The notes beneath the pieces are model-generated. The model was not told the origin of the DNA and did no database searches. It was given only the letters and a program-made list of their open reading frames with translations. Shown here piece after piece: positions 29,744-39,544 of a DNA stretch of 64,000 nt. This DNA is from Psychroflexus curvus (GTDB taxonomy: Bacteria > Bacteroidota > Bacteroidia > Flavobacteriales > Flavobacteriaceae). Positions within the stretch are counted from its first letter, which is position 1, and the number at the start of each line of letters is the position of its first letter. A program made the translations under genes and the position numbers. The stretch lies in NCBI RefSeq assembly GCF_020164585.1, contig NZ_JAIQZF010000003.1:370627-434626 (forward strand), read 5' to 3'.

Positions 29744-30275
29744 TAAGATTTGATTTTAGTTGATATATTTCTGATATATTTCTTCCTAAGCCGTTGTAAT
29801 CTAAACCATAGCCCACTATAAATTTATTGGGTATTTCAATGCCCACGTAATCTATAGGGAGTGTTTTTTTATAAGCTTCAGGTTTTAAAAATAAACTTGC
29901 AATCTTGTATGAAGCAACCCCTTCATTTTTCAATACGTCAACAATGTGCTCCAGCGTATTCCCAGTATCGACAATATCTTCAACAACTATAACATCCTTG
30001 CCTTTCAAATTTCCAGCACCTAGTAAAGTTGACACTTCTCCTGTAGAGGAAATCCCTTCATAGGAAGCTAATTTAGTAAAACTTATTTCGCAATCTCCTT
30101 CATAATACTTCATCAAATCGGATAAAAACATAAAAGCACCATTTAGAATTCCAAGAAAAACAGGTGTTTTAGTAGTGTAGTCAGCACAAATGCGTTCAGC
30201 GAGCTGTTTTACTGATTTCTGAAGTGTTTTTTGATCGAGATAGGGTTCAAATTCCAAATCGTGAAGTTTAACCAT
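29736..30275 (-). CDS. hpt: hypoxanthine phosphoribosyltransferase
   Basis: Salvages hypoxanthine/guanine with PRPP to make IMP/GMP. It has 179 residues. The PRPP loop VIVVEDIVDTGNTLEHIV (about 94-111) and the VGYGLDYNGLGRNI region near the C-terminus are typical. It leads the hpt-adk-obgE group, which is separated from the upstream htrA by a terminator. Confidence 0.95.
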   Translation of the reverse strand: MVKLHDLEFEPYLDQKTLQKSVKQLAERICADYTTKTPVFLGILNGAFMFLSDLMKYYEGDCEISFTKLASYEGISSTGEVSTLLGAGNLKGKDVIVVEDIVDTGNTLEHIVDVLKNEGVASYKIASLFLKPEAYKKTLPIDYVGIEIPNKFIVGYGLDYNGLGRNISEIYQLKSNLND

Positions 30276-30346
30276 GCCATAAATTTTGTGAACTGCAAAT
30301 ATAAGAATTCAAAACCTATTAAGTGGAGTCCGTAAACCTAAATAAA

Positions 30347-30380
30347 AAACTCCCTTTTTCAGTGCTGAAAAAGGGAGTTT
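30347..30380 (-). terminator. rho-independent terminator after htrA
   Basis: AAACTCCCTTTTTCAG and CTGAAAAAGGGAGTTT form a 16-bp perfect stem around a TG loop. On the minus strand it is followed by TTTTTTATTT. Confidence 0.9.
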
Positions 30381-30406
30381 AGTACTTTAACACTACCTTT
30401 CAGGTT

Positions 30407-31813
30407 TTATCTGAATACATAGGTTTTTTCTTGTCCGTTAGGGCTTAGGAAGGTAATTAACATAGGCTCTTCTGAATCTTTATTGCCGATGATGGATTTT
30501 ACATCGTCAATAGAATTCACCTCTTTTTCGTTAATTTTAGTAATAACCAGACCACTTATATCCGTTTTGGTAAAGCTATTAGGCAACATCTTATTGATAA
30601 TAACTCCAGAAGCAGCTCCATATTTTTTTAATTCAGCCTTAGTAAGTTCTGAAACTTCTACCCCAATCTCCTTAATTTGATAAACTTTTAAAATGTCTAA
30701 GGTTACATCTGCTTGGCGTTCATCATTATTCCTTAAGTAAACGACCTTAACCGTTTCACCTGGATTTTTAGAATTCAGATATCCGGTCATATCCGCAAAT
30801 TTTCTTATTTTAATATCATCTAGAAATGTGATGATGTCCCCTTTTTGCAGTCCGGCCTTTGAGGCTCCGCTTTCTGGTTCAACATTGCTAATGTAAAATC
30901 CCTGTGAGCTATCTACATTTAATTCTTTAGCGATTATACTATTAAGATCGCTACCTGTAACTCCTAAAATTGCCTTTCTTACGTTTCCAAATTCTAATAA
31001 ATCTTCAACGATTTTTTTGGCGTTATTACTTGGGATTGCAAAAGAATAACCAACAAAGGAGCCGGTTTGAGAGGTGATGGCTGTATTTATTCCTATGAGT
31101 TCACCCCTCGTATTTACTAAAGCCCCACCGCTATTTCCGGGGTTTACAGCTGCATCGGTTTGTAAGAAGGACTGGAACTTGTTATCAGAACTTCCCAGAT
31201 CTCGAGCCTTTGCACTCACAATACCCGCAGTTACGGTCGAGGTTAAATTGAAAGGGTTTCCAACTGCTAATACCCATTCACCAATTTCAACGTCATTGGA
31301 ATCCCCAAAAGGTAAATAATCCAAATCTGTCGCATCAATTTTGAGTAAAGCGATGTCGTTATCTGGTGCTGTGCCTAAAATTTCGGCAACGTAGGTTTCA
31401 TTGTTGTTCAGTGTCACCTGAACTTCTGAAGCCCCCTCTATCACATGATTATTGGTTACAATAAGTCCATCAGGACTAAGGATGACTCCAGAACCAGCAC
31501 CTCTTATTGCTTTTCGAATTTCTCCACTACCGTAGTAATATTCAAAAGCGCTTCTGGCCTGCCGTGTTGTGGTAATGTTTTTGACGTGTACCACCGCATT
31601 AACGGTTTTCTTAGCCGCTTCAGTAAAATTCATTTCTGAATTTTCTCCTGTATAGGTTGCAAGCTGAGTAGATGCATCCTTGTTTTCTTTTTGCCACGGT
31701 ATTTTGTAGTCCTGGGTTACAGGGTGGGACTCTTCAAAGAAAAACTTGTATCCCCCGATGCTTAAAACACTTGCGAATAATGCAATTGATAATAAGTGAA
31801 CACTTTTCTTCAT
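30407..31813 (-). CDS. htrA: Do/HtrA-family periplasmic serine protease
   Basis: Envelope quality-control protease of 468 residues. It has an N-terminal signal/anchor segment (about 7-22). The trypsin-like domain carries the triad: His in VTNNHVIEGA, Asp in NDIALLKID and Ser in VNPGNSGGALVN. A first PDZ domain follows (about 285-375, with SNVEPESGASKAGLQKGDII) and a second, shorter C-terminal PDZ-like region. It is monocistronic with a strong terminator. Confidence 0.95.
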   Translation of the reverse strand: MKKSVHLLSIALFASVLSIGGYKFFFEESHPVTQDYKIPWQKENKDASTQLATYTGENSEMNFTEAAKKTVNAVVHVKNITTTRQARSAFEYYYGSGEIRKAIRGAGSGVILSPDGLIVTNNHVIEGASEVQVTLNNNETYVAEILGTAPDNDIALLKIDATDLDYLPFGDSNDVEIGEWVLAVGNPFNLTSTVTAGIVSAKARDLGSSDNKFQSFLQTDAAVNPGNSGGALVNTRGELIGINTAITSQTGSFVGYSFAIPSNNAKKIVEDLLEFGNVRKAILGVTGSDLNSIIAKELNVDSSQGFYISNVEPESGASKAGLQKGDIITFLDDIKIRKFADMTGYLNSKNPGETVKVVYLRNNDERQADVTLDILKVYQIKEIGVEVSELTKAELKKYGAASGVIINKMLPNSFTKTDISGLVITKINEKEVNSIDDVKSIIGNKDSEEPMLITFLSPNGQEKTYVFR

Positions 31814-31910
31814 CGTCTACTAAAATTTATTATTAAAATTACTTTCATGTTTTCCATTTGAAACTGGATTTAACCGATTTTTAACCCCTGCACTTCCTTT
31901 TATATTTCGC

Positions 31911-31918
31911 TATATTTG
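31911..31918 (+). promoter_or_regulatory. -7 promoter box upstream of dapF
   Basis: TATATTTG matches TAnnTTTG and ends 16 bases before the dapF start. A good -33 TTTG at 19-base spacing is not seen. Confidence 0.55.
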
Positions 31919-31934
31919 CAAATTCTAAACCCTA

Positions 31935-32723
31935 ATGATGGATTTACATTTCTATAAATATCAAGGCACAGGAAACGATTTTGTCTTAATAGATAACAGA
32001 AAGTCTAGTTTCAAAAACGATACCAAACTCATAAAAAAGATTTGCGACAGACGTTTTGGGGTTGGTTCAGATGGACTGATTCTTTTAGAGAATTCCACGA
32101 TGGATTTATGCGATTTTAAAATGGTCTATTTTAATGCTGATGGTAACGAAAGCACTATGTGTGGTAATGGAGGCCGGTGCATTGTAGCTTTTGCAAAGCA
32201 CTTAGGAGCTGTTGAGTCTGAAGCAACATTTGAAGCTGTTGATGGGTTGCATTCAGCAATTATTAAAGGGGATTCTGTCAATTTGAAAATGGCTGATGTT
32301 CCAACCGTGAATATGAGTAGAGACGCTTCATTTTTGGATACAGGTTCTCCACACCATGTAGCTTTTGTAGATGATGTTTATGATTTTGATGTATTTACGC
32401 AGGGAAGGCGAATTAGAAACTTACCCAATTATAAGGCTATAAAAGGGGCTAATGTGAATTTCATAAAGGTGATTGATGATGTTTTACACGTTAGAACTTA
32501 CGAAAGAGGAGTAGAAGACGAAACTTTTTCCTGTGGAACTGGAGTAACTGCTGCGGCAATTACTGCAAAAATGTCTAATAAAATAGACCAATTACCCATA
32601 AAAGTAGTGACTAAAGGTGGTGATTTGGAAGTAGACTTTGAGATTGAAGGTCCAAACGCTGCAAAAAACATATGGTTGAAAGGTCCAGCAAAACTTGTTT
32701 TTGAAGGCGATTATTATGATTAA
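31935..32723 (+). CDS. dapF: diaminopimelate epimerase
   Basis: Converts LL- to meso-diaminopimelate for peptidoglycan and lysine. It has 262 residues. N-terminal FYKYQGTGNDFVLID and the two catalytic Cys motifs, MCGNGGRC (about 77-84) and FSCGTGVTAAA (about 197-207), are intact. A second ATG follows the first directly. It overlaps the next gene by 8 bases (start 32716), and mltG overlaps in turn, so dapF-GNAT-mltG form a coupled operon with a cell-wall theme. Confidence 0.97.
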   Translation: MMDLHFYKYQGTGNDFVLIDNRKSSFKNDTKLIKKICDRRFGVGSDGLILLENSTMDLCDFKMVYFNADGNESTMCGNGGRCIVAFAKHLGAVESEATFEAVDGLHSAIIKGDSVNLKMADVPTVNMSRDASFLDTGSPHHVAFVDDVYDFDVFTQGRRIRNLPNYKAIKGANVNFIKVIDDVLHVRTYERGVEDETFSCGTGVTAAAITAKMSNKIDQLPIKVVTKGGDLEVDFEIEGPNAAKNIWLKGPAKLVFEGDYYD

Positions 32724-33243
32724 ACTTAAAAGCAAACATGTATTGTTAAGAGCCTTGACTCCAGAAGATTTAGATTTTCTTGAGTTAGTAGAAAATGATG
32801 AACGTTTTTGGTATTTGAGCGATACTTTACAACCTTTTTCCAGAGTGGTTTTAAAAGAATACCTGGACCATTCTTATATGGATATTTACGAGGCAAAGCA
32901 AATGCGTTTAGTTTTAGCCTTACATAATAAGCAACCTATTGGCTTTATAGATCTTTACGATTTCGATCCAAAAAACAAGAGAGCTGGTTTAGGAATTCTT
33001 ATACTGGAAAATTATCAATCCAGAGGTTATGGAACAGAGGCTTTGGAGCTCATGCTGGATTATGCCTTCGATGTCCTGGATTTACATCAGTTATTTGCAT
33101 CAATCATAGAACAAAATACGAGGAGTCTTAAGCTTTTTCAAAGCTTTGGTTTTGAAATTGTTGGTTTAAAAAAAGACTGGAGATTCAACGACGGCGATTT
33201 CCAGAGTGAATATTTATTGCAAAAAATTAAGCATGTACATTAA
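32716..33243 (+). CDS. GNAT-family N-acetyltransferase
   Basis: Acetyltransferase of 175 residues, related to RimJ/SpeG-type enzymes. I place the start at the ATG 32716 (MIKLKSKHVLLRALTPEDLD). An upstream TTG at 32695 would lengthen it into dapF without homologous sequence. The acetyl-CoA site is the RGYGTEALELMLDYAFDVL region (about 100-118), preceded by the beta strand AGLGILILENYQ. The substrate is unknown. It overlaps dapF and mltG at its two ends. Confidence 0.85.
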   Translation: MIKLKSKHVLLRALTPEDLDFLELVENDERFWYLSDTLQPFSRVVLKEYLDHSYMDIYEAKQMRLVLALHNKQPIGFIDLYDFDPKNKRAGLGILILENYQSRGYGTEALELMLDYAFDVLDLHQLFASIIEQNTRSLKLFQSFGFEIVGLKKDWRFNDGDFQSEYLLQKIKHVH

Positions 33244-34276
33244 AAAGATACTGATAGCAGCCTCTGTTGTAGGGCTAATTGTTCTTGGTGGAGTAAGCAT
33301 TTATATTTACAATGTCATCTTCTCTCCTAATACAGCATTCGATACAGAAACCAAATCGGTATATGTTTCAACGGGAAGTTCTCTGCAAGAGGTTGTAAAC
33401 CAGTTGCATCCCTTTTTGAAGGACACTGATAATTTCATTACTGTAGCTAACAAAAAAGGCTATGGCAGTAATGTGAAAGCCGGGCATTTTGTGTTGAAAA
33501 AAGACATGAATAACAACGAAATTATAAACACACTCAGGTCTGGAAATGTTCCAATACAGGTGAGTTTTAATAATCAACACAGGCTTGAAAATCTCGCTGG
33601 AAGAGTAGCTGAGCAAATCGAAGCTGACAGTCTGGAGATTTTAAGGGCTATGATTTCAAAACCTTTTTTGGATTCTCTTGAGGTAAGCCCTTTGCAAAGT
33701 TTAAAATACTACATCCCCAATACGTATGAATTCTACTGGGATACTTCTGGTGAAGAGTTTCGAAATAGGATGGTCAGTTATTATAACGAATTTTGGAATG
33801 AGAACAGGCTAGAAAAAGCGGAAGCACTCAACCTGTCTCCACAGGAAGTAATGTCTCTAGCAGCAATTGTTCAAAAGGAAACGGCTAAGGTGGAAGAAAG
33901 GCCTAAAGTTGCTGGGGTTTATCTGAACAGACTGCGCAGGGGGATGAAACTTCAGGCAGACCCTAGTGTTATTTTCGCAATTCAAAATCAGAATCAAGAT
34001 TTTGAAACACCGATTAAACGTGTGCTTTATAAAGATTTAGAATTGGATTCCCCTTACAACACTTATAAATATAAAGGCGTTCCTCCGGGTCTTATCGCTA
34101 TGCCAGATGTATCCTCAATAAACGCAATTTTAAATGCAGAATCTCACGATTACCTTTATTTTGCTGCCAACCCTGAAAATCCAGGCTATCATAAATTTGC
34201 TAAAACTTTGGCTCAGCATAACCGCAATGCCAGAGCATACCAAAACTGGGTTAATAAGCAGAAGATATATAGATAA
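33233..34276 (+). CDS. mltG: endolytic murein transglycosylase MltG
   Basis: Inner-membrane lytic transglycosylase that cuts nascent glycan strands and sets their length. It has 347 residues from the start at 33233 (MYIKKILIAAS), chosen because the membrane anchor (about 4-25) then begins at the N-terminus. Earlier in-frame codons lie inside the GNAT gene. The LysM-like region follows the anchor. The YceG catalytic core shows AAIVQKETAKVEERPKVAGV with the catalytic Glu, YLNRL and LQADPSVIFA. It ends the dapF operon. Confidence 0.95.
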   Translation: MYIKKILIAASVVGLIVLGGVSIYIYNVIFSPNTAFDTETKSVYVSTGSSLQEVVNQLHPFLKDTDNFITVANKKGYGSNVKAGHFVLKKDMNNNEIINTLRSGNVPIQVSFNNQHRLENLAGRVAEQIEADSLEILRAMISKPFLDSLEVSPLQSLKYYIPNTYEFYWDTSGEEFRNRMVSYYNEFWNENRLEKAEALNLSPQEVMSLAAIVQKETAKVEERPKVAGVYLNRLRRGMKLQADPSVIFAIQNQNQDFETPIKRVLYKDLELDSPYNTYKYKGVPPGLIAMPDVSSINAILNAESHDYLYFAANPENPGYHKFAKTLAQHNRNARAYQNWVNKQKIYR

Positions 34277-34301
34277 AAACGTTGAGTTTTTAAAATAAAT
34301 A

Positions 34302-34330
34302 AAGCCCTTAAGATGAATTTCTAAGGGCTT
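34302..34330 (-). terminator. hairpin terminator after the ABC-F gene
   Basis: AAGCCCTTA and TAAGGGCTT form a 9-bp stem. On the minus strand it continues into TTATTTATTTT. It lies between convergent mltG and the ABC-F gene. Confidence 0.8.
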
Positions 34331-34352
34331 AGTTTGTGATATAAAGTTTAAG

Positions 34353-35984
34353 TTAAACTCCTACGCTGTACATTTTTTCACGCTGTTCTTTTATTTTAGG
34401 ATCAGACATATACTCATCAAATGTTGAGAACTTATCTATTACGCCATTTGGAGTGAGTTCAATAACTCTGTTTCCTACCGTTTGCGCAAACTGATGATCG
34501 TGAGTTGTCAATAAGATATTTCCTTTGAAATTGTTCAGTGAATTGTTGAAAGCCGTAATCGTTTCCAAGTCCAAGTGATTGGTAGGTTCATCCAGAAGAA
34601 GCACGTTGGCTCTGGTCATCATCATTCTACTTACCATACATCTTACTTTTTCTCCACCAGAGAGGACATCACATGTTTTCAAAGCTTCATCTCCGCTAAA
34701 TAGCATTTTCCCCAAGAATCCTCTTACATGAACTTCTTCTCTTTCTTCTTCAGTTTTAGCCCATTGTCTTAACCAATCCACCAATGAAAGTTTACTTTCA
34801 AAGTATTTACTGTTATCGTTTGGTAAATAAGACTGACTGGTAGTTACACCCCACTTGTAAGAACCTGAGTCTGGCTCTGCGTTGCCATTTATAATTTCGT
34901 AAAATGCAGTTGTTGCTCTGGAATCTTTAGAGTAGATAACTACTTTATCACCTTTGTTTAGATTGATATGGACATTGGTGAAAATCTTTTCGCCATCGAT
35001 GCTTGCCGATAAATTTTCAGCATGGAGAATCTGATCTCCAGCTTCTCTTTCTTTTTCAAAAATAATGGCTGGATATCTCCTGTTGGAGGGCTTAATATTC
35101 TGAAAATCCAATTTGTCCAACATTTTCTTTCTAGAGGTAGCCTGTTTAGATTTAGCTACGTTGGCACTGAATCGTTCTATAAATTGCTGAAGTTCTTTTT
35201 TCTTTTCTTCAGATTTTTTATTCTGTTGGGCTCTTTGTTTTGCAGCCAATTGAGATGATTCATACCAAAAGGTATAGTTACCACTATAATGGGTGATTTT
35301 ACCAAAATCAATATCAGAAATGTGTGTGCATACAGCATCGAGGAAGTGACGGTCATGAGAAACAACGATAACGGTATTATCAAAATTAGCCAGGAAGTTT
35401 TCTAACCAGGCAATGGTTTCGTAATCCAAATCATTAGTAGGCTCATCCATGATAAGTACATCTGGATTTCCAAAAATCGCTTTAGCCAGAAGCACTCTCA
35501 CTCTTTGCTGACCATCAAGGTCTTTTACTAAAGTGTAGTGATGCTCAGAATCTATTCCAAGATTGGAGAGTAGAGAAGCGGCATTGCTCTCAGCATTCCA
35601 GCCGTCCATTTCTTCAAACTCTACCTGCAGCACCCCTACCCGTTCTCCGTCTGCATCATTAAAGTCTTCTTTTGCGTAAATATCATCCATCTCTTTTTTT
35701 ATTTTAAAAAGAGGCTCATTACCCATCATTACCGTTTCCAAGACATTATAATCGTCATACATGGAGTGATCCTGCTCAAGAACAGACATGCGTTTGCCGG
35801 GTTCTAAATGAACGTGACCGGAAGTAGGGTCCATTTTCCCTGAAATGATGTTTAAAAAGGTAGACTTACCGGCACCGTTGGCGCCGATAATGCCATAACA
35901 ATTACCAGAAGTAAAGCTGGTATTGACTTCGTCAAAGAGGACACGTTTACCAAATTGAACAGAAAGATTTGAAACTGAAAGCAT
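34353..35984 (-). CDS. ABC-F family ATPase (YbiT-like), second nucleotide site degenerate
   Basis: Soluble protein of 543 residues with two ABC domains and no membrane part, like ABC-F translation factors that act at the ribosomal E site. Domain 1 has Walker A GANGAGKST (about 34-42) and Walker B VLIMDEPTND, but its signature reads LDGQQRVRV rather than LSGGQ. A charged linker rich in Lys/Glu/Gln follows (about 240-300). Domain 2 has signature LSGGEKVRC and Walker B VLLLDEPTNH, but its P-loop is replaced by YSKDSRATTAFYE, with no GxxxxGK. Only one composite ATP site may therefore be active. It is monocistronic. Confidence 0.92.
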   Translation of the reverse strand: MLSVSNLSVQFGKRVLFDEVNTSFTSGNCYGIIGANGAGKSTFLNIISGKMDPTSGHVHLEPGKRMSVLEQDHSMYDDYNVLETVMMGNEPLFKIKKEMDDIYAKEDFNDADGERVGVLQVEFEEMDGWNAESNAASLLSNLGIDSEHHYTLVKDLDGQQRVRVLLAKAIFGNPDVLIMDEPTNDLDYETIAWLENFLANFDNTVIVVSHDRHFLDAVCTHISDIDFGKITHYSGNYTFWYESSQLAAKQRAQQNKKSEEKKKELQQFIERFSANVAKSKQATSRKKMLDKLDFQNIKPSNRRYPAIIFEKEREAGDQILHAENLSASIDGEKIFTNVHINLNKGDKVVIYSKDSRATTAFYEIINGNAEPDSGSYKWGVTTSQSYLPNDNSKYFESKLSLVDWLRQWAKTEEEREEVHVRGFLGKMLFSGDEALKTCDVLSGGEKVRCMVSRMMMTRANVLLLDEPTNHLDLETITAFNNSLNNFKGNILLTTHDHQFAQTVGNRVIELTPNGVIDKFSTFDEYMSDPKIKEQREKMYSVGV

Positions 35985-36092
35985 AATAAAGCTGATTTTT
36001 TTGCAAAAGTACTCATTTTATCACAAGGCGTAAAGAATTTGTTAGTGTGCTTTTTTAACGGTGACTTAACATGATTAGAGTTTTTGTAAAAG

Positions 36093-36100
36093 TAGTTTTG
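36093..36100 (+). promoter_or_regulatory. -7 promoter box upstream of the thioredoxin-fold lipoprotein gene
   Basis: TAGTTTTG fits TAnnTTTG and ends 17 bases before the ATG at 36118. No good -33 element is visible. Confidence 0.45.
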
Positions 36101-36117
36101 TATGCAATGTGCATTAT

Positions 36118-37524
36118 ATGAAGTATTCTTTTCTTTGGGTTTTAATTGTATGTTTAGGTTGTTCTTCAGAACAAAATAGAGAGCTTACCTTTATTGGTGG
36201 TCGGATTGTAAACCCCAATTCCAATTATGTTACTTTAGAGCATAATGACAGCGTCATCGACACTATCCCATTAGACAAGAATAATAATTTTGGCTACGAA
36301 TTTTCTCAAAAAGAAGAGTCAATTTACACTTTTAAGCATTATCCAGAGTCTCAAAATGTTTATTTAAAGCCAGGGGACAGTGCGGTTTTGAGAGTCAATA
36401 CTCTGGAATTTGATGAATCCTTAAGTTATGGTGGAAATTCTTCTACAGAAAATAATTTTCTTATCAGTATGTTCCTTTTGAACGAACAGGACAATGATTT
36501 GATTTTGTCTTATTATAAAATATCGCCTCAAAATTTTATTGAAAAAACTGACTCTATATTAAAATTGCGATTCAAAAATTTTGAAAGGTTAAAATCTAAT
36601 TCAAAATTTACTCCTTATTTTGAAAATATCGCGGAAAGCATTATTGAATATGAATATTATGACATGAGAGAGCGCTATGCCTTCCTGATGAAAAAATATG
36701 TTCCAACTAAATTTGAAGAGTTTCCTGAAGATTATTTCGATTATCGAAAAGGGATTGATTTTAATAATCCTGATCTAGTGCCGAATTTTAGTTATATGCG
36801 ATTTCTTGATAATTACCTCAGGAATAAATCAATAGAGATTTGCCAAACTGAAAACAGAGATTGTTTCGATTTGAATAATCATCAAAATCTTAAACGCCGA
36901 TTGGATCTTGTTCATGAGTTATTTGACAATGACTTCCTAAGGTCTAATTTTTTTAATCGCTTTATCAGAAGAGAAATTGTTTTTTCTGAAACAGAGGAGC
37001 AACTGGCAGAAACATCAGCCATTATTAAAAGATTTGATCTCCCAGCAATAGATGAAGAGAAATTGTATCAGTTAGTCAATATTCAGAGCAAGTATTTAAT
37101 AGGAGAGAATTTAAAAAATCTGAGTTTAAGGACACCTGGTATGGACACGATTCAGCTTCACCAAATTTCAAAATCCAAGCCCACCATTTTGTATACCTGG
37201 TCAGCCTTTTCGTTTGAAGGGAAAAAAAATAATTTAAATACTATTAATGAGCTAAGAAACAACTATCCTGAATTCAATTTTTTAAGTATTAACCTAGATG
37301 TACAAAATCCACGTCTTTGGATTAATGCCCTCAAACGATTTAATTATCCTCCTCAAACTGAATACCAGGTTATTTCTGATGTGCCAACCAATACGTATGG
37401 TTTTTATCAAAACTACATCAATCGTGTTTATATTATTGATAAGAATTACAGGCTTACCAATAATTCCATGAGTTTGTTTGATCCAAAATTAGAAAGCCAC
37501 TTCTCAAGCCTGTCAAGTCAATAG
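36118..37524 (+). CDS. lipoprotein with C-terminal thioredoxin-like domain lacking cysteines
   Basis: Predicted lipoprotein of 468 residues. Starting at ATG 36118 gives a signal peptide ending in VCLGC, a good lipobox. A GTG three codons upstream is less likely. The N-terminal 75 residues look like the small beta domain of DUF4369-type TlpA relatives, the middle is helical, and the last 140 residues resemble a TlpA/thioredoxin fold (LSLRTPGMDTIQL, PTILYTWSAFSF, NFLSINLD). At the place of the WCxxC active site it reads WSAFS, so both redox Cys are replaced by Ser. It is unlikely to be a disulfide oxidoreductase. Exact function is unknown. Confidence 0.75.
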   Translation: MKYSFLWVLIVCLGCSSEQNRELTFIGGRIVNPNSNYVTLEHNDSVIDTIPLDKNNNFGYEFSQKEESIYTFKHYPESQNVYLKPGDSAVLRVNTLEFDESLSYGGNSSTENNFLISMFLLNEQDNDLILSYYKISPQNFIEKTDSILKLRFKNFERLKSNSKFTPYFENIAESIIEYEYYDMRERYAFLMKKYVPTKFEEFPEDYFDYRKGIDFNNPDLVPNFSYMRFLDNYLRNKSIEICQTENRDCFDLNNHQNLKRRLDLVHELFDNDFLRSNFFNRFIRREIVFSETEEQLAETSAIIKRFDLPAIDEEKLYQLVNIQSKYLIGENLKNLSLRTPGMDTIQLHQISKSKPTILYTWSAFSFEGKKNNLNTINELRNNYPEFNFLSINLDVQNPRLWINALKRFNYPPQTEYQVISDVPTNTYGFYQNYINRVYIIDKNYRLTNNSMSLFDPKLESHFSSLSSQ

Positions 37525-37619
37525 CTATATTTAAGTTGTTGATATTTAAGACTTTATTTTAAAAATAATCAGCAAAATTATCATTTTGCTAAAGCCTCTT
37601 TTTATACATAAAATAACAT

Positions 37620-37627
37620 TACATTTG
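37620..37627 (+). promoter_or_regulatory. -7 promoter box upstream of typA
   Basis: TACATTTG matches TAnnTTTG and ends 23 bases before the typA start. TTTTG at 37584-37588 is too far upstream to be an ideal partner. Confidence 0.5.
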
Positions 37628-37650
37628 CAGACTTAAAATTATGCCTTTTT

Positions 37651-39447
37651 ATGAATATCAAGAACATTGCGATTATCGCTCACGTTGACCACGGCAAGAC
37701 AACTTTGGTGGACAAAATCATGCATTACTGTAAATTGTTTCGTGACAACGAATCCACAGGGGACCTTATTTTAGATAATAACGATCTCGAACGGGAAAGA
37801 GGGATAACGATTGTCTCCAAAAACGTTTCTGTAGTTTACAAAGACACAAAAATCAATATCATTGACACTCCTGGTCACGCCGATTTTGGTGGTGAAGTGG
37901 AGCGAGTCTTAAACATGGCCGATGGGGTTTTACTTTTAGTAGATGCCTTTGAAGGACCAATGCCACAAACTCGATTTGTACTTCAAAAAGCTTTAGATCT
38001 TGGTCTTAAGCCATGTGTAGTTATCAATAAAGTTGACAAACCAAACTGTACACCAGAAGAAGTTCACGAAAAAGTTTTTGACTTAATGTTCGAGCTTGGT
38101 GCTGAAGAATGGCAGTTGGATTTTCCAGCGGTTTACGGTTCTGCATTGAATAACTGGATGAGCGACAGCCCAGATAATAAAACAGACAATATTGAGCCTT
38201 TGCTCGATATGGTTGTAGAACATATTGATTCTCCTGAAGTAAAAGATGGAAATACTCAAATGTTGATTACTTCTTTAGATTTCTCTTCATACACTGGTAG
38301 AATTGCTATCGGTCGTTTGCACAGAGGAGTTTTAAAAGAAAATATGCCTGTTTCATTGGTGAAACGTGATGGCTCAATAACCAAAACACGAATTAAAGAA
38401 CTTCACACCTTCGAGGGTGTTGGTAGACGAAGAGTAGAAGAGATTGAAGCTGGTGATATTTGTGCGATAGTAGGTTTAGAAGGTTTTGAAATTGGGGATA
38501 CTGTTGCCGATATTGAAAATCCTGAAGGCTTAAAATCTATCGCTATAGATGAACCGACGATGAGTATGTTGTTCACGATTAACGATTCACCATTCTTTGG
38601 TAAGGATGGAAAATTTGTGACTTCGAGACACATCAAGGATCGCTTAACAAAAGAACTTGAAAAGAACTTAGCCTTAAGAGTGGAAGAAACAGATTCAGCA
38701 GATAAATTCAACGTTTTTGGACGGGGAGTTATGCATTTATCTGTTTTGATTGAGACTATGCGAAGAGAAGGTTACGAACTTCAAATTGGCCAGCCACAGG
38801 TAATCATCAAAGAAATTGATGGTGTGAAGTGTGAGCCAATTGAAGAATTGACTATCGATTTACCTGAGAATATTTCTGGTAAATCTGTAGAAATGGTGAC
38901 TATGCGCAAAGGGGAGATGCTGAGTATGGAAGGAAAAGGAGATCGAATGACTATCCAGTTTTTAATCCCTTCTCGTGGAATCATTGGCTTAAGAAACCAA
39001 TTGATGACTGCTACTGCTGGCGAAGCTATTATGGCTCACCGTTTTAAAGAGTTTCAACCGCTAAAAGGCGATATTCCACAACGTCAAAACGGATCTTTGG
39101 TTTCTATGGAAAAAGGAAAAGCTATTCCTTATTCTATCGACAAACTACAGGATAGAGGTAAGTTTTTTGTAGACCCAGGTGAAGAGATTTATGAAGGTCA
39201 GGTAATCGGTGAAAATTCAAGGTCTGATGATATGACAGTGAACATCACAAAAACTAAAAAACTTTCTAACGTCAGATCTTCTGGTGCAGATGATAAGGCT
39301 AAAATTGTTCCAGCTAAGAAATTCTCTTTGGAAGAAGCTTTAGAATATATCCAGAAGGATGAATATGTGGAAGTTACTCCTCATTTCTTAAGAATACGTA
39401 AGATCTATTTGAAAGAAACAGATCGTAAGCGTTTTAAAATCATCTAG
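37651..39447 (+). CDS. typA: translational GTPase TypA/BipA
   Basis: Ribosome-binding GTPase involved in ribosome assembly at low temperature and stress adaptation. It has 598 residues, the usual length. G1 AHVDHGKTT (about 10-18), the switch region ERERGITI, G3 [12 protein letters not shown] (about 71-82) and G4 NKVDKP are present, followed by elongation-factor-like domains and the TypA-specific C-terminal domain ending [10 protein letters not shown]. It is monocistronic with a strong terminator. Confidence 0.97.
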   Translation: MNIKNIAIIAHVDHGKTTLVDKIMHYCKLFRDNESTGDLILDNNDLERERGITIVSKNVSVVYKDTKINIIDTPGHADFGGEVERVLNMADGVLLLVDAFEGPMPQTRFVLQKALDLGLKPCVVINKVDKPNCTPEEVHEKVFDLMFELGAEEWQLDFPAVYGSALNNWMSDSPDNKTDNIEPLLDMVVEHIDSPEVKDGNTQMLITSLDFSSYTGRIAIGRLHRGVLKENMPVSLVKRDGSITKTRIKELHTFEGVGRRRVEEIEAGDICAIVGLEGFEIGDTVADIENPEGLKSIAIDEPTMSMLFTINDSPFFGKDGKFVTSRHIKDRLTKELEKNLALRVEETDSADKFNVFGRGVMHLSVLIETMRREGYELQIGQPQVIIKEIDGVKCEPIEELTIDLPENISGKSVEMVTMRKGEMLSMEGKGDRMTIQFLIPSRGIIGLRNQLMTATAGEAIMAHRFKEFQPLKGDIPQRQNGSLVSMEKGKAIPYSIDKLQDRGKFFVDPGEEIYEGQVIGENSRSDDMTVNITKTKKLSNVRSSGADDKAKIVPAKKFSLEEALEYIQKDEYVEVTPHFLRIRKIYLKETDRKRFKII

Positions 39448-39471
39448 TCGTTAGTTGATTATATAAGTTAG

Positions 39472-39508
39472 AAAAGCCTGTTCAAATCATTTGAACAGGC
39501 TTTTTTTA
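39472..39508 (+). terminator. rho-independent terminator after typA
   Basis: AAAAGCCTGTTCAAAT / ATTTGAACAGGCTTTT gives a 15-16-bp perfect stem followed by TTT, one of the strongest hairpins in the window. Confidence 0.92.
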
Positions 39509-39544
39509 TGTGTTAAGAATTAATAGAAAGTCTTTAATGTGAGT

